Source: Collinsella ihumii
GTDB lineage: Bacteria > Actinomycetota > Coriobacteriia > Coriobacteriales > Coriobacteriaceae
Length of the DNA stretch: 64,000 nucleotides
Assembly: GCF_900046475.1 (NCBI RefSeq)
Contig: NZ_FCOU01000006.1
Coordinates: 47,052 to 111,051, forward strand
Direction: 5' to 3'
Below, piece after piece: positions 1 to 11,352 of the stretch. The position numbers and the translations under genes were made by a program. Below the pieces are notes generated by a model, which made no database searches, was not told the origin of the DNA, and saw nothing but the letters and a program-made list of their open reading frames with translations. The stretch's first letter is position 1. Each line of letters starts with the position of its first letter.

Positions 1-687
<687 letters not shown>

Positions 688-690
688 GCC

Positions 691-1089
691 ATGCCTATGG
701 AGCTGCGCATCGTGTGTCCGGATTCATGTCCCTACGATGGGGAGGCGGCGTTCGTGACGCTTCCGACCACCGATGGCGAGACGGGCGTCGCGCCGTTGCA
801 CGCGAGCGAGATCAGCACCATCGGTCCTGGGTACGTGCGCGTGTGCAACGAGAAGATGGGGCAGGTCGACCGCACGTTCGCCGTGAGCGGCGGGTACGTT
901 CAGATTGCCGGCGACGTCATCATCGTGCTTGCCGATCGCGCTCAAGATCTGGCCCTCGTCGACGCGGATGAGGTTCAAGCCAAGATTAAAGGTTTTGAAG
1001 ACCAGTTGAGCGTTTTGTCGGAGAACGATGCACACCGCGCCTACCTCTATAATGAAATAGCATGGTGTAAGCTGCTTCTCGATTCGTAG
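691..1089 (+). CDS. atpC: ATP synthase F1 subunit epsilon
   Basis: Epsilon subunit of the F1 central stalk, 132 aa. It has the N-terminal beta-sandwich (about residues 1-90, with the GVAPLHA-type loop and an FAVSGGYVQI strand) and a C-terminal helical hairpin (about 95-132) that regulates ATP hydrolysis. It follows atpD by 3 bp, with a GGAG motif at 677-680 in the end of atpD as its ribosome binding site. It is the last gene of the atp operon, since a hairpin terminator follows at 1133-1164. The C-terminal hairpin (LSENDAHRAYLYNEIAWCKL) is divergent but of normal length. Confidence 0.95.
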   Translation: MPMELRIVCPDSCPYDGEAAFVTLPTTDGETGVAPLHASEISTIGPGYVRVCNEKMGQVDRTFAVSGGYVQIAGDVIIVLADRAQDLALVDADEVQAKIKGFEDQLSVLSENDAHRAYLYNEIAWCKLLLDS

Positions 1090-1132
1090 CGTTCACGCGC
1101 CGGAATACTGCAGCATACGTCAGGAAAGCATC

Positions 1133-1164
1133 ATGCCCGGGGGCCTGGCCTCCGGGCATGTTTT
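1133..1164 (+). terminator. Rho-independent terminator after atpC
   Basis: Stem ATGCCCGG/CCGGGCAT with a GC-rich loop followed by GTTTTG. It separates the atp operon from murA. Confidence 0.75.
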
Positions 1165-1188
1165 GTATACCTATTGAAGGGAACGCGC

Positions 1189-2472
1189 TTGGACATCATT
1201 CGCGTTGAGGGCGGACATAGGCTCCACGGGAGCGTCCATGTCTCGGGTGCCAAGAACTCGGCGCTCAAGCTCATGGCCGCAACGCTGCTTGCCCCCGGTA
1301 AGACCATCTTGGAGAATGTGCCGAACATCTCCGACGTTCACGTGATGGGCAAAGTGCTCAAGCGCCTCGGCGCGACCATCGATGTCGTCGACGAGCACAG
1401 CCTGGCTATCGATACGACCAACGTTCACTCATGGGAAGCCCCCTATGAGCTCGTGGCCAAGATGCGCGCGTCCACGGCGGTCATGGGCCCGCTGCTCGGC
1501 CGTTGCGGACGTGCCAAGATCGCCATGCCTGGCGGCTGCAACCTCGGCGCGCGCAAGATCGACATGCATATCTTGGGCCTGGAGGCGCTCGGCGTCACGT
1601 TCGACACCGATCACGGCTATATCTACGCCGACGCGACGGGCGGCATGCGCGGCACGACGGTCACGCTCGAGTTCGCGAGCGTCGGCGCGACCGAGAACCT
1701 CATCATGGCGTCGGTGCGCGCCAAGGGCACCACGGTCATCGACAACGCCGCCCGCGAGCCCGAGATCGTCGACCTCGCGAACATGCTGAACGAGATGGGG
1801 GCCAAGATCGTGGGAGCCGGTTCGCCGGTCGTCCAGATCGAGGGCGTCGACGAGCTCCACCCCGTCACCCATCGCGTGATCGGCGACCGAATCGAGGCGG
1901 GAACGTTCATCGTGGCCGGCGCGCTCCAGGCGGATGACGACGGCATCGAGGTGAACGGATTCAACGCCAACCATCTCGGTATGGTCATCAAGAAGTTCGA
2001 GCTCATGGGCATCCAGATCGACCGCCTCGGCGGCGGCGTGCGCGTGCATCGCGCCGAGCGCATCAAGCCCGTGGACATTCAGACGCTGCCGTTCCCGGGA
2101 TTCCCGACCGATATGCAGGCGCAGGCCATGGTCCTGTCCGCCCTTGCCGAGGGGACCTCGGTGATTACCGAGAACATCTTCGAGAACCGCTTCATGTTCG
2201 CCTCCGAGCTTGTCCGCATGGGCGCCGATATCCGCATCGAGAGCCACCATGCCATGATTCACGGAGTTCCGGGCTTTTCGGGCGCCCAGGTGGTTTCGCC
2301 CGATCTGCGCGGAGGCGCCGCATTGGTGGTGGCGGGCCTTGTCGCCGACGGCCGAACCGAGGTGTCGGCTATCCACCACATAGACCGCGGCTACGAGCAC
2401 TTCGTGGAAAAACTGGTGCATTTCGGAGCGCATGTGGAGCGCGTAAACGTCCCCGATCCTCTCGACGACTAA
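1189..2472 (+). CDS. murA: UDP-N-acetylglucosamine 1-carboxyvinyltransferase
   Basis: First committed step of peptidoglycan synthesis: transfer of enolpyruvate from PEP to UDP-GlcNAc in the cytoplasm. The protein starts [16 protein letters not shown] and has [10 protein letters not shown] (substrate-binding Lys/Asn), the [12 protein letters not shown] loop whose Cys corresponds to the fosfomycin-target Cys115 of E. coli, and the FPTDMQAQ motif. It has 427 aa, normal for the family. The TTG at 1189 is preferred because AAGGGA sits 6 nt upstream. A TTG at 1174 in the same frame lacks a comparable site and would add five residues ahead of the conserved start. The LCP gene follows after 13 bp, suggesting co-transcription of two envelope genes. 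Confidence 0.95.
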   Translation: MDIIRVEGGHRLHGSVHVSGAKNSALKLMAATLLAPGKTILENVPNISDVHVMGKVLKRLGATIDVVDEHSLAIDTTNVHSWEAPYELVAKMRASTAVMGPLLGRCGRAKIAMPGGCNLGARKIDMHILGLEALGVTFDTDHGYIYADATGGMRGTTVTLEFASVGATENLIMASVRAKGTTVIDNAAREPEIVDLANMLNEMGAKIVGAGSPVVQIEGVDELHPVTHRVIGDRIEAGTFIVAGALQADDDGIEVNGFNANHLGMVIKKFELMGIQIDRLGGGVRVHRAERIKPVDIQTLPFPGFPTDMQAQAMVLSALAEGTSVITENIFENRFMFASELVRMGADIRIESHHAMIHGVPGFSGAQVVSPDLRGGAALVVAGLVADGRTEVSAIHHIDRGYEHFVEKLVHFGAHVERVNVPDPLDD

Positions 2473-2485
2473 AGCAGGTAGCCGT

Positions 2486-3676
2486 ATGAAGAAAAAGCCG
2501 GTACAGGAAACGAGGCGCCCCAGCACGGGGGCGGCGAGCCGAATCTACAGCCGCGACAACGTGGGGCGCTACTCCGAGCGCGCACGCCAGCGCCGTCGGG
2601 GCAAGCGGATTCGGCGGGCGGTCGTGGTGACGCTGGTCGCCCTGCTCGCGTTCGTGGGCACGGCCGCGGGCATGTGGTTCTCCACGATTACCGGCAGGCT
2701 GAACAACAGCAGCATCATCACGTCCGGCCTCACGGACCTGCTGTTCGATACGAATATCTCCCAGGAGCCGTTCTACATGCTGCTGCTGGGAACGGACGGC
2801 CGACCTGGTGAGGAATCGTATCGAGCCGACTCGATCATCCTGGCGCGTATCGACGCTCCGGATAAGCAGGTGACCCTCATCTCCATCCCCCGTGACACCA
2901 AGATCGAGTACAACGGCGAGACCATGAAGATAAACGCGGCGCATACCTACGACGGCGCCGAGGGCATGGTGCGCGCCGTCAACGAGCTGTGCGGCGTCGA
3001 GATCTCCCATTATGCGGAAATCAATTTCGAGGGCATGCAGCAGCTGATCGATGCGGTCGGCGGCATCGATATCAACGCGACCGACGGCGTTGACGACCCC
3101 GAGCATCTCGATATCACCATTGAGCCCGGATGGCAGCATATGGACGGCGCCAAGGCGCTCACCTACGCGCGCGCTCGCTATCAGTACATCGACGGCGACT
3201 ACACGCGCATGCGCCATCAGCGCCAGGTGCTCGCGGCGCTCGCGAACAAGATCCTGAACGAGCTGAACATCGCCAACATCGGCGGAATCATCGAATCGCT
3301 GTCCTCCATGGTCGTGACCGACCTTTCCCCGCAGGACATCCTGTCGCTGGTCAACGCGATGCGCGGCATGAACACCGATGAGATCTGGTCGGCGAACCTT
3401 CCCTCGTGGGCGGGCGAAGATACGTATATCGACGGCCAGAGCTACGTGTTCGTGCACGAGGACAAGCTGGAAAAGATGATGGCGCGCGTCGATGCGGGCA
3501 AAGACCCGCAGGGCCCCCAGAGCATGGGTTCGGGCGGTGAGTCTGCCACGATCGGCGATCTGGCGAACAACTCCTCCGACGACTGGGCGTACGGCACGGC
3601 CGAGACGAGCTCGTCTTCCAGTAGCAGCGAATCCGACGACGGCTCATCTACATCCTCTGACGAGACGGCTGAATAG
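2486..3676 (+). CDS. LytR-CpsA-Psr (LCP) family cell-wall glycopolymer ligase
   Basis: Membrane-anchored enzyme that transfers undecaprenyl-linked glycopolymers onto peptidoglycan outside the cell. It has a basic cytoplasmic N-terminus (residues 1-37), one membrane helix (about 38-58, VVVTLVALLAFVGTAAG), and the LCP domain (about 90-300) with the signature DSIILARIDAPDKQVTLISI then PRDT, and the YARARYQYIDGDYTRMRHQR arginine cluster that binds the pyrophosphate. The C-terminus is a low-complexity Ser/Asp tail (ETSSSSSSSESDDGSSTSSDE), which is extracellular. It lies 13 bp after murA. Several LCP paralogues are usual in Actinobacteria, so the exact polymer cannot be assigned. Confidence 0.9.
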   Translation: MKKKPVQETRRPSTGAASRIYSRDNVGRYSERARQRRRGKRIRRAVVVTLVALLAFVGTAAGMWFSTITGRLNNSSIITSGLTDLLFDTNISQEPFYMLLLGTDGRPGEESYRADSIILARIDAPDKQVTLISIPRDTKIEYNGETMKINAAHTYDGAEGMVRAVNELCGVEISHYAEINFEGMQQLIDAVGGIDINATDGVDDPEHLDITIEPGWQHMDGAKALTYARARYQYIDGDYTRMRHQRQVLAALANKILNELNIANIGGIIESLSSMVVTDLSPQDILSLVNAMRGMNTDEIWSANLPSWAGEDTYIDGQSYVFVHEDKLEKMMARVDAGKDPQGPQSMGSGGESATIGDLANNSSDDWAYGTAETSSSSSSSESDDGSSTSSDETAE

Positions 3677-3687
3677 CCTTGACAGAG

Positions 3688-3724
3688 CATGGGGGCGGCG
3701 ACCGACGAGGTCGCCGCCCCCATT
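3688..3724. terminator. Bidirectional terminator between convergent genes
   Basis: Stem GGGGGCGGCGACC/GGTCGCCGCCCCC with a 5-nt loop lies between the convergent LCP and acyltransferase genes. T-rich sequence follows on the plus strand and A/G-rich sequence precedes it. Confidence 0.7.
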
Positions 3725-3750
3725 TCCGATCGATGGCGCGACCGGCTTGG

Positions 3751-4935
3751 CTATTCAAGGCGAAGGGCGCGCAGCAACGGCTTGCGGACAACATGGTCGA
3801 TCGCAAGAAAGCCGGCTACGACGAGCAGGCTGCCGATGAGTCCCGCTCCGAGGACGGCGCATATACACAGAACGGTGTCTTGCGCTCCGATCGATCGCGC
3901 CGCGTCGGCAAGAAGGAGATCCATGCCGCCTCGCCAGAGCGAATACAGCATGGATTGCAGGATATAGAATCCAAGAATCGATGAGGCCGCCGAACGGATG
4001 AGGGCGTCGCGCCGAGATGCGGCGCTGCGGGCTGGCTGGGCGCAGGCGACTAATGAGATCGCCGCAAGCGCGCACGATATCGCCGATGTCGATTTGAACG
4101 AGGTCGCCACGAGGATGTCGACATGCCCCGCAACCGAAAGGGCGGTCTCGACGCACAGCGCGCCTGCGAAGGCGACGAGGGCCGCAACGCGGACGCGTCG
4201 TCTCGTTGCCGGGTGCAGTGCGCGCCGGGCGATCAGCCCTCCGATCAGGAACGCGGCGAAATAAGTGACCGCGCTCATGAGCTTGCGCCATTCGAGCAGA
4301 CCGCGCTCCGCGTCTCCCGGAGAGATGAAGGCGATATAGGCGTTGACCAGGTAAATGAGAACCACAAGGGTGAGCGCCGCCGGAGTTCGCGCACGGCAGC
4401 GCTCCCAGGCCCAGCCGACGAGCGGCGAGACGACCATGACGGCGAGGTACACCCAGATGAACTCGAGGCCTCCCAAAAGCCATCCTGTCTCGTGGAGCGA
4501 TATGCCGGGCAAGGGGGTTATGAACCGTCCGATGGCGAGCGCGAGCAGCGCATAGAGGGCGACCGAGATGAGAATGACGCCCGCCCTCCTGAGCGTACTC
4601 ACGCCCTGGATGCGCCAGTACCCCTCATCTCGTGACGCCTGTGCGCAGCGGGGGATCAGGAAGTATCCCGAGATCATAAAGAAGACGCAGTTTCCAAAGG
4701 CCCCGAACAGGTTGATGAATCCGAGTGCCCCCACGGTGACGGGAGATGCGGCGACGATGGCGGCGATGTCGCCTGCTGCCGCGGCGGCGCTCCGAGCGCC
4801 TTCGTCTCCCGCAAGCGCCCAGGCGGTGGCTTGCGAAAAGAGCGGCTGAAAGGTGTGAAACGCCGCGATGGCGACGATGGCGAACAGCCGCAGGGACTCG
4901 ATGCGCACGTTGCGCGGGGCCTTGTGTGCCATCAT
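3751..4935 (-). CDS. Acyltransferase 3 family integral membrane protein
   Basis: Multi-spanning acyltransferase-3 protein of about 394 aa, the family that O-acylates cell-surface sugars using cytoplasmic acyl donors. It starts near RNVRIESLRLFAIVAIAAFH, where the conserved R/E and the H of the first helix match the family. It continues with FFMISGYFLI and about ten hydrophobic helices to RKPLLRALRLE. Two adjacent ATG codons (4935, 4932) follow GATAGGAG; the same tight GATAGGAGC-ATG arrangement precedes the LuxR gene at 42397. No extracytoplasmic SGNH domain is attached, unlike the protein at 58.8-61 kb. It is convergent with the LCP gene. The substrate is unknown; envelope glycan or teichoic-acid modification is likely. 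Confidence 0.85.
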   Translation of the reverse strand: MMAHKAPRNVRIESLRLFAIVAIAAFHTFQPLFSQATAWALAGDEGARSAAAAAGDIAAIVAASPVTVGALGFINLFGAFGNCVFFMISGYFLIPRCAQASRDEGYWRIQGVSTLRRAGVILISVALYALLALAIGRFITPLPGISLHETGWLLGGLEFIWVYLAVMVVSPLVGWAWERCRARTPAALTLVVLIYLVNAYIAFISPGDAERGLLEWRKLMSAVTYFAAFLIGGLIARRALHPATRRRVRVAALVAFAGALCVETALSVAGHVDILVATSFKSTSAISCALAAISLVACAQPARSAASRRDALIRSAASSILGFYILQSMLYSLWRGGMDLLLADAARSIGAQDTVLCICAVLGAGLIGSLLVVAGFLAIDHVVRKPLLRALRLE

Positions 4936-5003
4936 GCTCCTATCTCGGGCATGGCCCGCGGCCGAGCGCGCATCCGCCGGCTCGGTCGCGGGCGCGACCG
5001 TAT

Positions 5004-6248
5004 CTAGATGAACTGGGCGACGAGGGCCTGCAGGACGTCGACCATCTTCTCCAACGAGGAGACGGGGATGAACTCGTTGACCCCGTGACAGCAGTAAGCG
5101 CCGGTGGCGAGGTTCGGGCAGGGAAGCCCCCTGAACGAGAGCTGGGCGCCGTCCGTACCGCCGCGGATGGGAATGATGCGGCAGGGGACGCCGGTCGTCT
5201 CGAACGCGTTGCGCGCGCGGTCGATCAGCTCCGGGTAGCCCGCGACAACCTCTGCCATGTTGCGGTACTGGGGCTTGATCTCGACGGAGACGCGTTCTTC
5301 TCCCAGGCGGTCGTTGACGAAGCCCGCGGCGCGTTCCATCATGTCGAGCTTCTGCTGGAAACGCTCGGCATCGTGATCGCGGACGATATAGCGTGCGGTG
5401 GCGTGCGTGACCGTGCCGCTGATGCCGCAAAGATGGATGAAGCCCTCATACCCCTCGGTGTGCTCGGGGCGTTCGACTGCGGGGAGCATGGTGTGGAATT
5501 CGACGAACAGGTTGGAAGCGTTGACCATGCGGTTCTTGGCGTCCCCCGGGTGGATGGAGAAGCCCTCGAAGCTCACCGTGACATCGGCTGCGTTGAAGCA
5601 TTCGTACTCGAGCTCGCCGATGGGGCCCCCGTCGACGGTATAGGCGAACGCGCAACCGAAAGCGGGGATATCGAGCAGCTCCGCGCCATGGCCGATCTCC
5701 TCGTCGGGGCAAAAGCAGATGCCGAGCGGCGGGTGGGGGAGCAGGGGGTCTTGAGAGATGCGGGCGACGAGCGCCATGATCTCCGCGACGCCCGCCTTGT
5801 CATCCGCGCCCAGAAGCGTGGTGCCGTCGGAGCACACGAGGTTTTCGCCCGCGACCTCGTCGAGCGCGGGGATCTTGGAGGGGTTGATGGAGACCTCTTT
5901 GCCATCGACGACGCCGCATACGAGATCGCCGTCCTCGTAATGGACGACATGGGGGTTCACGCCGTCGCCCGGGGCAGCCTCGGTGGTGTCGAGATGCGCG
6001 ATCAGTCCGAGGCGCGGAGCGTTTTCGGCCCCCGGGCTCGCCGGGATATGAGCGGTGACATAGGCGTGCTCGCTGACCTCCACATCGAGGGCTCCGAGTC
6101 CGCGCAGCTCGTCGGCGAGAAGGTTTGCCAGGTCAAACTGGCATGCCGTGGACGGCACGACATCACAGTGCTCTTCGCTTGATTGCGTCGTGACTCGGAC
6201 ATATCGCAAGAAGCGTTCGAGAACGTCGGACTGGTTCGGTTGATCCAT
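5004..6248 (-). CDS. pepT: Peptidase T (tripeptide aminopeptidase, M20B)
   Basis: Cytoplasmic dizinc tripeptidase, 414 aa. Zinc and catalytic residues are visible in the expected order: LIAHLDT (His/Asp), GADDKAG (bridging Asp), CPDEEIG (catalytic Glu and zinc Glu), TVDGG (zinc Asp) and CCHGVNEF (C-terminal zinc His). Also present are IRGGTDGAQLSFRGLPCPNL and the lid-domain motif FSIHPGDAKNRMVNA. The ATG at 6248 is preceded by AAGGGGGAT; an in-frame ATG seven codons upstream has no such site. The acyltransferase gene follows about 70 bp downstream on the same strand. Function is peptide utilisation or turnover. Confidence 0.95.
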   Translation of the reverse strand: MDQPNQSDVLERFLRYVRVTTQSSEEHCDVVPSTACQFDLANLLADELRGLGALDVEVSEHAYVTAHIPASPGAENAPRLGLIAHLDTTEAAPGDGVNPHVVHYEDGDLVCGVVDGKEVSINPSKIPALDEVAGENLVCSDGTTLLGADDKAGVAEIMALVARISQDPLLPHPPLGICFCPDEEIGHGAELLDIPAFGCAFAYTVDGGPIGELEYECFNAADVTVSFEGFSIHPGDAKNRMVNASNLFVEFHTMLPAVERPEHTEGYEGFIHLCGISGTVTHATARYIVRDHDAERFQQKLDMMERAAGFVNDRLGEERVSVEIKPQYRNMAEVVAGYPELIDRARNAFETTGVPCRIIPIRGGTDGAQLSFRGLPCPNLATGAYCCHGVNEFIPVSSLEKMVDVLQALVAQFI

Positions 6249-6289
6249 GTAAGATCCCCCTTTTCTCATGACGGGCCATACGGTCAGGG

Positions 6290-6534
6290 CTGTTCCAAAA
6301 AGCCGCTGTTCATGCGCCCCGCGGCAGGCGCCTGGTGCGAGCGCGTTCGCCGCGAAAGCAAGTAATCAGTGTCTCCCTAGCGCGATGCGACGGCGCCAGC
6401 GACTCTGGGGAAACACCGATAATTCATCCAGTGCCCGCCGGTCATGCGGCGGGCATCCGTGCCGCTACCGTCTTCACCGGCGTTCTTTCCGCTGAGGGGC
6501 GGCTCAGTGCGCAGGCAATTCATCGGTGCTTCCC
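6290..6534. repeat. Two copies of an interspersed imperfect-hairpin repeat (family H)
   Basis: The gap between pepT and the regulator holds two copies. Copy 1 (about 6290-6378) ends ATCAGTGTCTCCC. Copy 2 (6407-6534) has outer arms GGGGAAACACCGAT and AATTCATCGGTGCTTCCC that pair. The core reads roughly GCGCC..CCCCG.GGCGGGCGCC. Related copies sit at 32142-32228 and 51965-52058. All are intergenic, 85-130 bp and non-coding. Confidence 0.7.
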
Positions 6535-6582
6535 GATCGAATGCGCTAAACTAACTTGAATGTACAACGAGAGGATGGCCCC

Positions 6583-7008
6583 ATGGATACCACCGATGTT
6601 TCGCGCAAGCTGCATCTCACCGTCGCTAACGAAGACTACCTCGAGTGCATGGTCCGCCTGGAGCAGGAGGGTGTGCAGGGCGAGGGGATTCGTTCGGTCG
6701 ATATCGCCCAGCAGCTCAACGTCTCAAAAGCTTCGGTCAACAAGGCGGTGACCGTGCTCAAAGAGCAGGGGCTGGTCGAACAGTCGCATTACGGCAAGGT
6801 CGTCTTGACCGAACCCGGTCGCGAACTGGGCCAGGCGGTATGGTATCGCCACCGACTGCTGCGTACGTTTTTGGTTCAGGAGCTGGGCGTCGAGTTCGAG
6901 CGCGCAGATGCCGAGGCATGCATGATGGAGCACGCCCTATCTGAGGACACGATGCGTCGCTGGCTGAATTATCTTGAGAACCAGGGCATCTCGGTTGGTG
7001 AGGAGTAG
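6583..7008 (+). CDS. DtxR/MntR-family metal-dependent transcriptional regulator
   Basis: Small cytoplasmic repressor of 141 aa. It has an N-terminal winged helix (about residues 10-75: LTVANEDYLECMVRLEQEG, then VDIAQQLNVSKASVNKAVTV as the recognition helix, then the LTEPGRELG wing) and a shorter dimerisation/metal domain with RHRLLRTFLVQELGV, the E/H pair ACMMEHALSE and a final NYLENQG. Those residues are typical Mn/Fe ligands. The ATG at 6583 follows GAGAGG at a spacing of 7-8; a TTG at 6556 in frame would add nine unconserved residues. The next gene begins 2 bp after the stop. Target genes are not identifiable; the metal transporter at 57.5 kb is far away. Confidence 0.85.
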   Translation: MDTTDVSRKLHLTVANEDYLECMVRLEQEGVQGEGIRSVDIAQQLNVSKASVNKAVTVLKEQGLVEQSHYGKVVLTEPGRELGQAVWYRHRLLRTFLVQELGVEFERADAEACMMEHALSEDTMRRWLNYLENQGISVGEE

Positions 7009-7010
7009 CC

Positions 7011-7955
7011 GTGTCGGGGCACGGGCAGGCGGACATGCCCCAGGACGGGCAGATGCCATTCGATACGAGCTCGTATGATCGCACGGGCGCAGACTGGCTC
7101 GACGAGACGCTTGCCGAGCGCGCGCTGTTGATACAGGGCCCGATGGGCTCGGCGCTGATGAGCCAGCCGGGCGGTCAGGATGTGCCGGCCGCCTATTGGA
7201 ATCTTGGCGATCCCCAAGAAGTGTCCCGCCTGCACTGGCTCTATCGCGCCGCGGGCGCCGACCTTATGCTCACCAACACCTTTCAGGCGAACGAATCGGC
7301 TTTGGCGCGCGATGAGATCGCCGACACCGTCGAGCGCGTGAACAGCGCCGCCGTGAACTGCGCAAAGCGGGCCGGCGCCCCGTGCGTCTTGGGCTCGATG
7401 GGGTCGAACGGTATATTTTGGCTCAAAGAGGATTCCGAGGAGCATCGCCGCGCACGCGCTGCCTACCGAAGGCAGGCATATGCCCTGCTCGCATCGGGGG
7501 CGCACGGCATCATGCTCGAAACGTTTACCGCCCTGCGGGATCTGGAGACTGCGATTGCGGGCACATCCGATGTGGCCGACGGCATGCCCGTGCTGGTGAG
7601 TTTCGCCATCGGCGACGAGGGGAACCTGCTGGGTGATGGCCTGAATGTCGAAGCGGCCTGTATGAGGGCCCAGGAGCTCGGCGCCTATTCGGTTGGAATC
7701 AACTGCTGCTCGATCGAGGCCGCGACCCAGGCGGTTCCGCGCATGACGCGCGCGACGGACCTGCCCGTTTCTGTGCGGCCGAACGCGGGGCACCCCCATC
7801 GCGGAGAAGACGGGTCGCTGACGTGGCACGAAGATCCCCAGGCATTTGCCCGCGCCTGCGAGCAGTGGCGCGCCGATGGGGCCCGCATCGTCGGGTCGTG
7901 CTGCGGTGCCGGCGTGCTGACGACCTGCACGCTTGCCGGCGTGCTGGATATATAG
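7011..7955 (+). CDS. Homocysteine S-methyltransferase family protein
   Basis: Zinc-dependent methyltransferase of about 314 aa related to the homocysteine-binding barrel of MetH, MmuM and BHMT. The fold motifs are RALLIQGPMGSALM, the LTNTFQAN strand, GVNCC-like GINCCS (first zinc Cys) and GSCCGAG (the Cys pair that completes the zinc site). It uses GTG at 7011, two bases after the regulator's stop, with GAGGAG upstream. The first 25 residues (Met/Gln/Asp-rich) precede the conserved domain, so a later start is possible. There is no cobalamin domain, so this is a stand-alone unit whose methyl donor (S-methylmethionine or another) cannot be told. The two-gene layout suggests co-expression with the metal-dependent regulator. 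Confidence 0.85.
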   Translation: MSGHGQADMPQDGQMPFDTSSYDRTGADWLDETLAERALLIQGPMGSALMSQPGGQDVPAAYWNLGDPQEVSRLHWLYRAAGADLMLTNTFQANESALARDEIADTVERVNSAAVNCAKRAGAPCVLGSMGSNGIFWLKEDSEEHRRARAAYRRQAYALLASGAHGIMLETFTALRDLETAIAGTSDVADGMPVLVSFAIGDEGNLLGDGLNVEAACMRAQELGAYSVGINCCSIEAATQAVPRMTRATDLPVSVRPNAGHPHRGEDGSLTWHEDPQAFARACEQWRADGARIVGSCCGAGVLTTCTLAGVLDI

Positions 7956-8078
7956 CGGCGCGACGCGCGGGATGCGCGCATCCGACTTGTTGACCTTTTG
8001 AACGCTGTCTGCATCGGTTCGGGCTGGGTATAGTCAAGATGCTGAGTAGTATGCACGCCATACGGGGGCAATGAGACC

Positions 8079-9476
8079 ATGGGCGCCATGATTCGATTTG
8101 GAACAGACGGTTGGAGGGCTCGCCGCGACGGCGAGTTCACCGAGGAAAACGTGGTTCGCGTCGCGGATGCGGCGGCTTCTCTGTGGGCGCAGTCCCACCC
8201 AGGCGCCATCGTATACGTTGGATACGATACGCGCCCCGGCGCCGATGAGTTCGCCCGTCTCGCGGCTCGCGTGATCGCCGGCCACGGTCTCGTGGTAAAG
8301 CTATCCGATCGCTACACGCCCACCCCGGCCCTATCGTGGACGATATCCCATGACGCCCGTTCGTGCGGAGGCCTCATGATAACGGGCTCCCATCATCCTG
8401 CGGACTATCTGGGCGTCAAGTTTCGTGTCGCCGACGGGGGCGCCGGCTCAACGGAATTCGTCTCGGAGGTCGAGCGGGCGGTGGGTCCCGAGCCGACCGA
8501 CCTGCGCGGCCCTATCGACATCGTAGACTTCACTACGCCGTACCTTGATGCCCTGGTGTCGCTCGTTGACGGCGACGCGATCGCGAACGCCCATCTTCGT
8601 ATTGTGTATGACCCGATGTACGGTGCGGCGCGCGGCTATCTGCCCGCCGTGCTCGGTGCACTGGGGGTTGAAGTTGACGAGATCCATGGTGTATCCGATG
8701 AGGATATGGAGGACATGCGTCCCGAACCGATCGAGCCGTGGGTCGATGATTGCGAGCAGGCGGTGGTGGAAGCGGGCGCTTGCTGCGGCCTCATCAACGA
8801 CGGCGATGCCGATCGCGTGGGAGCGGTCGACGAAAAGGGTCGCTTCGTTAACGCGCACAAGCTGTTCTCTTTGATACTCGGTCATCTCGTGCGGAACCGC
8901 GGCATGTCGGGGCGCGTGGTTCTCGGGCTTGCGTCCTCGCTTCTGACGAGGCGGGTTGCCCGCGCGCTCGGTTGCCGTTATGTGGTGAAGCCCGTAGGTT
9001 TCAAATACATATATATGGAGATGCTCAAGGGCGGCGTGCTTATCGGAGGCGAGGAGACCGGCGGCTTCGGAATACCGAGCCACTTCCCCGAGCGCGACGG
9101 CCTGCTCATGGCTTTGCTTCTGTGCGAGCTCATGGCGAAGTCGGGAAAGACCCTTGCCGAGCTCGTCGAAGAGCTTGAGGATGCGCTGGGTTCGACGAGC
9201 TATGCGAGGAGGGACTTGCGTCTCCAGTACGAAGACATCGAGGCACTGAGGACCATGCTGCCGGGAATCAACCCTCGAAGCGTGGCTGGAAGGGAGCCGG
9301 TGCGCGTAAGCCATATGGACGGCCTTCGCCTTGAATTCGAGGATGAATCATGGCTGCTGCTGCGCCCAAGCGGAACCGAGACGCTTGTGCGCGTGTATGC
9401 GGAGGCGCAGACGGTGGAGATGAGAGACGAGCTCCTTGATGCGGGAACGGATATGGCGCACTTGAAGTTCGATTAG
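8079..9476 (+). CDS. Alpha-D-phosphohexomutase (phosphoglucomutase/phosphomannomutase family)
   Basis: Cytoplasmic phosphohexomutase, 465 aa, interconverting hexose-1- and hexose-6-phosphates. The four family signatures are present: FGTDGWRA near the N-terminus, the active-site loop MITGSHHP whose Ser is phosphorylated, the Mg2+ loop NDGDADR, the sugar-binding loop GEETGGFG and the phosphate-binding loop RPSGTE at the C-terminus. It is the last gene before the rRNA operon. Substrate choice between glucose, mannose and glucosamine cannot be settled. The SHHP variant resembles the archaeal/Gram-positive PGM-PMM branch more than GlmM. Confidence 0.9.
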   Translation: MGAMIRFGTDGWRARRDGEFTEENVVRVADAAASLWAQSHPGAIVYVGYDTRPGADEFARLAARVIAGHGLVVKLSDRYTPTPALSWTISHDARSCGGLMITGSHHPADYLGVKFRVADGGAGSTEFVSEVERAVGPEPTDLRGPIDIVDFTTPYLDALVSLVDGDAIANAHLRIVYDPMYGAARGYLPAVLGALGVEVDEIHGVSDEDMEDMRPEPIEPWVDDCEQAVVEAGACCGLINDGDADRVGAVDEKGRFVNAHKLFSLILGHLVRNRGMSGRVVLGLASSLLTRRVARALGCRYVVKPVGFKYIYMEMLKGGVLIGGEETGGFGIPSHFPERDGLLMALLLCELMAKSGKTLAELVEELEDALGSTSYARRDLRLQYEDIEALRTMLPGINPRSVAGREPVRVSHMDGLRLEFEDESWLLLRPSGTETLVRVYAEAQTVEMRDELLDAGTDMAHLKFD

Positions 9477-9843
9477 GAGGCATAGGGGCGATCAGCCCGA
9501 AGGCGAAAACTTCAGAATGTGTAGACCCTGTGGAGCGCCGGATTCCCGCCCCCGGGGCCGCCCGGTTCTGGCAATATAACTCCTTGCCGCGCGGCGGGGC
9601 CGCGCAGGCGGGCACCTTGAGAACCGGATACTGCGAGGAACTTTAGGGAAGACGAGCACCGATCCCGGTGCGATCGTGTACCAGAAGAACCAAGTGACGA
9701 GTGAGGTCTGGCTTGACGCCAGGCCCCGCGAAGTTCCTTTTAACTCCAGAAGATGCGAACGCATACGAGATGGATCCGATCGGCGTCATGCCGGCCGGAC
9801 GGGCACCCCGGCCTCACGGCCCGCTCCGAGCGGGCCTTTGAAT
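9477..9843 (+). promoter_or_regulatory. rRNA operon upstream/leader region
   Basis: About 370 bp without a gene between the phosphohexomutase and 16S. It should contain the rRNA promoters and the 5' processing stem. A TATAAC at about 9575 is a possible -10 box, but I find no convincing -35 partner. A short hairpin GGCCCGCT/AGCGGGCC lies at about 9817-9836, just ahead of the mature 16S end. Confidence 0.5.

Positions 9844-11352
<1,509 letters not shown>

Noticed and set aside
6280..6310. TCCAAAAAGCCGCTGTTCATG resembling the GH1 fragment start at about 14985
   Set aside because: Only about 11 contiguous bases agree and nothing of GH1 follows; treated as chance similarity within a repeat copy.
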